In this document: piece by piece, positions 63,581 through 64,000 of the stretch
How the letters are laid out: each line of letters begins with the position of its first letter
Position numbering within the stretch: the first letter of the stretch is position 1
DNA from: Flagellimonas olearia
Lineage (GTDB): Bacteria > Bacteroidota > Bacteroidia > Flavobacteriales > Flavobacteriaceae
Assembly: GCF_009184425.1 (NCBI RefSeq)
Contig: NZ_WELG01000001.1
Location: forward strand, 496,001 to 560,000
DNA length: 64,000 nucleotides
Reading direction: 5' to 3'
The notes under the pieces: model-generated
The model's input: the letters and a program-made list of their open reading frames with translations, nothing else
What the model was told of the DNA's origin: nothing
Database searches by the model: none
Made by a program: the position numbers and the translations under genes

Positions 63581-64000
63581 TGTAATCCAGTACATGGAAT
63601 CTTTCATGGTACAACAGGAGAACGGAATATTACCAAAGAGACAACTTGGCGTAACCATTCCCTGTCACATTTTTTAACCCTTAAATTTCCCTTTGTCCAT
63701 TCCTGCTTTTGCTTCTTGACAAAAAAACAGGTTAGTATAGCTGTTATGGCCGAGGTTCCGCATAAAGGAATGAAGGACCTGTGAAATATAATGAAACACG
63801 GTGTGGAGTGGAACCACATCAAAGAGGGATGACAAAAGAAAGGAGGTAGCCACGGATGATCATAAAAAGGGATGCACGCCAACACGGAAAATCTTAGTTC
63901 AGTCTTCTTTGTTCCTCATCAGAACCGGATTTCCCTCGCTGCCTGTCCCGACTTGCATTGTCTCCAAAAGGAACCATTACGCTTAATCTGAAAACCGGTC
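63581..64000. other. right-edge region, nothing recognised
   Basis: 420 bases without a convincing gene. A minus-strand frame of about 33 codons enters from the right edge and stops near 63895; it could be the tail of a gene outside the window, but its product is not recognisable. Confidence 0.3.

Noticed and set aside
1-64000. CRISPR array, tRNA, rRNA or insertion sequence
   Set aside because: No regularly spaced repeat array, tRNA cloverleaf, rRNA sequence or transposase frame was recognised on reading through.

Overview
The window is a chromosomal stretch from a marine-type member of the Flavobacteriaceae (Bacteroidota). The evidence is two SusC/SusD pairs, an ECF sigma/FecR pair, a type IX secretion substrate with a gliding-associated C-terminal domain next to a PorP/SprF protein, CTnDOT-style Tra proteins, RteC, TPR and LytTR regulators, A-rich leaders without clear Shine-Dalgarno sites, and some TAnnTTTG-like promoters.

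Layout. 1-2113 (minus): a DUF4007-like protein overlapping a P-loop ATPase that runs off the left edge, probably part of a defence system. 2403-3494: a small XRE regulator and a long leader holding a possible structured RNA. 3495-10197 (plus): SusC, SusD and a secreted zinc metalloprotease, closed by a terminator. 10238-13581 (minus): a four-cysteine secreted peptide, a propeller-like protein, a MauE/DoxX-like membrane protein, a PAS-AraC regulator and a STAS-like protein. 13780-17037 (plus): an AONS-like PLP enzyme fused to a GNAT domain, followed at once by RteC. 17316-27903 (plus): an excisionase-like HTH gene, a replication-type pair, a hipBA kinase toxin-antitoxin and a compact T4SS block (traE, F, G, I, J, K, M, N) with no relaxase, coupling protein or integrase in view. 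28022-33455: HPP protein, aquaporin Z, a LytTR two-component pair and a PspC protein. 33985-40193 (plus): TPR-AraC regulator, beta-helix/Ig-like T9SS substrate and PorP/SprF. 41328-55633 (plus): a polysaccharide utilisation locus with ECF sigma, FecR, SusC, SusD, PIG-L deacetylase, MFS transporter, ROK kinase, PcRGLX/YetA-like lyase and DASS transporter. 56123-59856 (minus): CocE-type hydrolase and a second LytTR pair. 60487-63580: MATE pump, SRPBCC protein and GlxA-like regulator.

The most unusual region is 10238-17037. Paired boxes with core AAACGGA, spaced exactly 21 bp, lie both upstream of the MauE operon (12157-12195) and between the STAS-like/AraC genes and the AONS-GNAT gene (13673-13710). 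This suggests that the PAS-AraC protein controls both units, so that a Cys-rich secreted peptide, a propeller, a MauE-like membrane protein, a fused acyl/amino-transfer enzyme and RteC may form one regulon. Further along, two dyads whose arms change in a compensating way lie between rteC and the excisionase-like gene, and four phased palindromes precede hipB. Gene remnants (aquaporin tail at 33624, CstA-like at 40636) show local decay.
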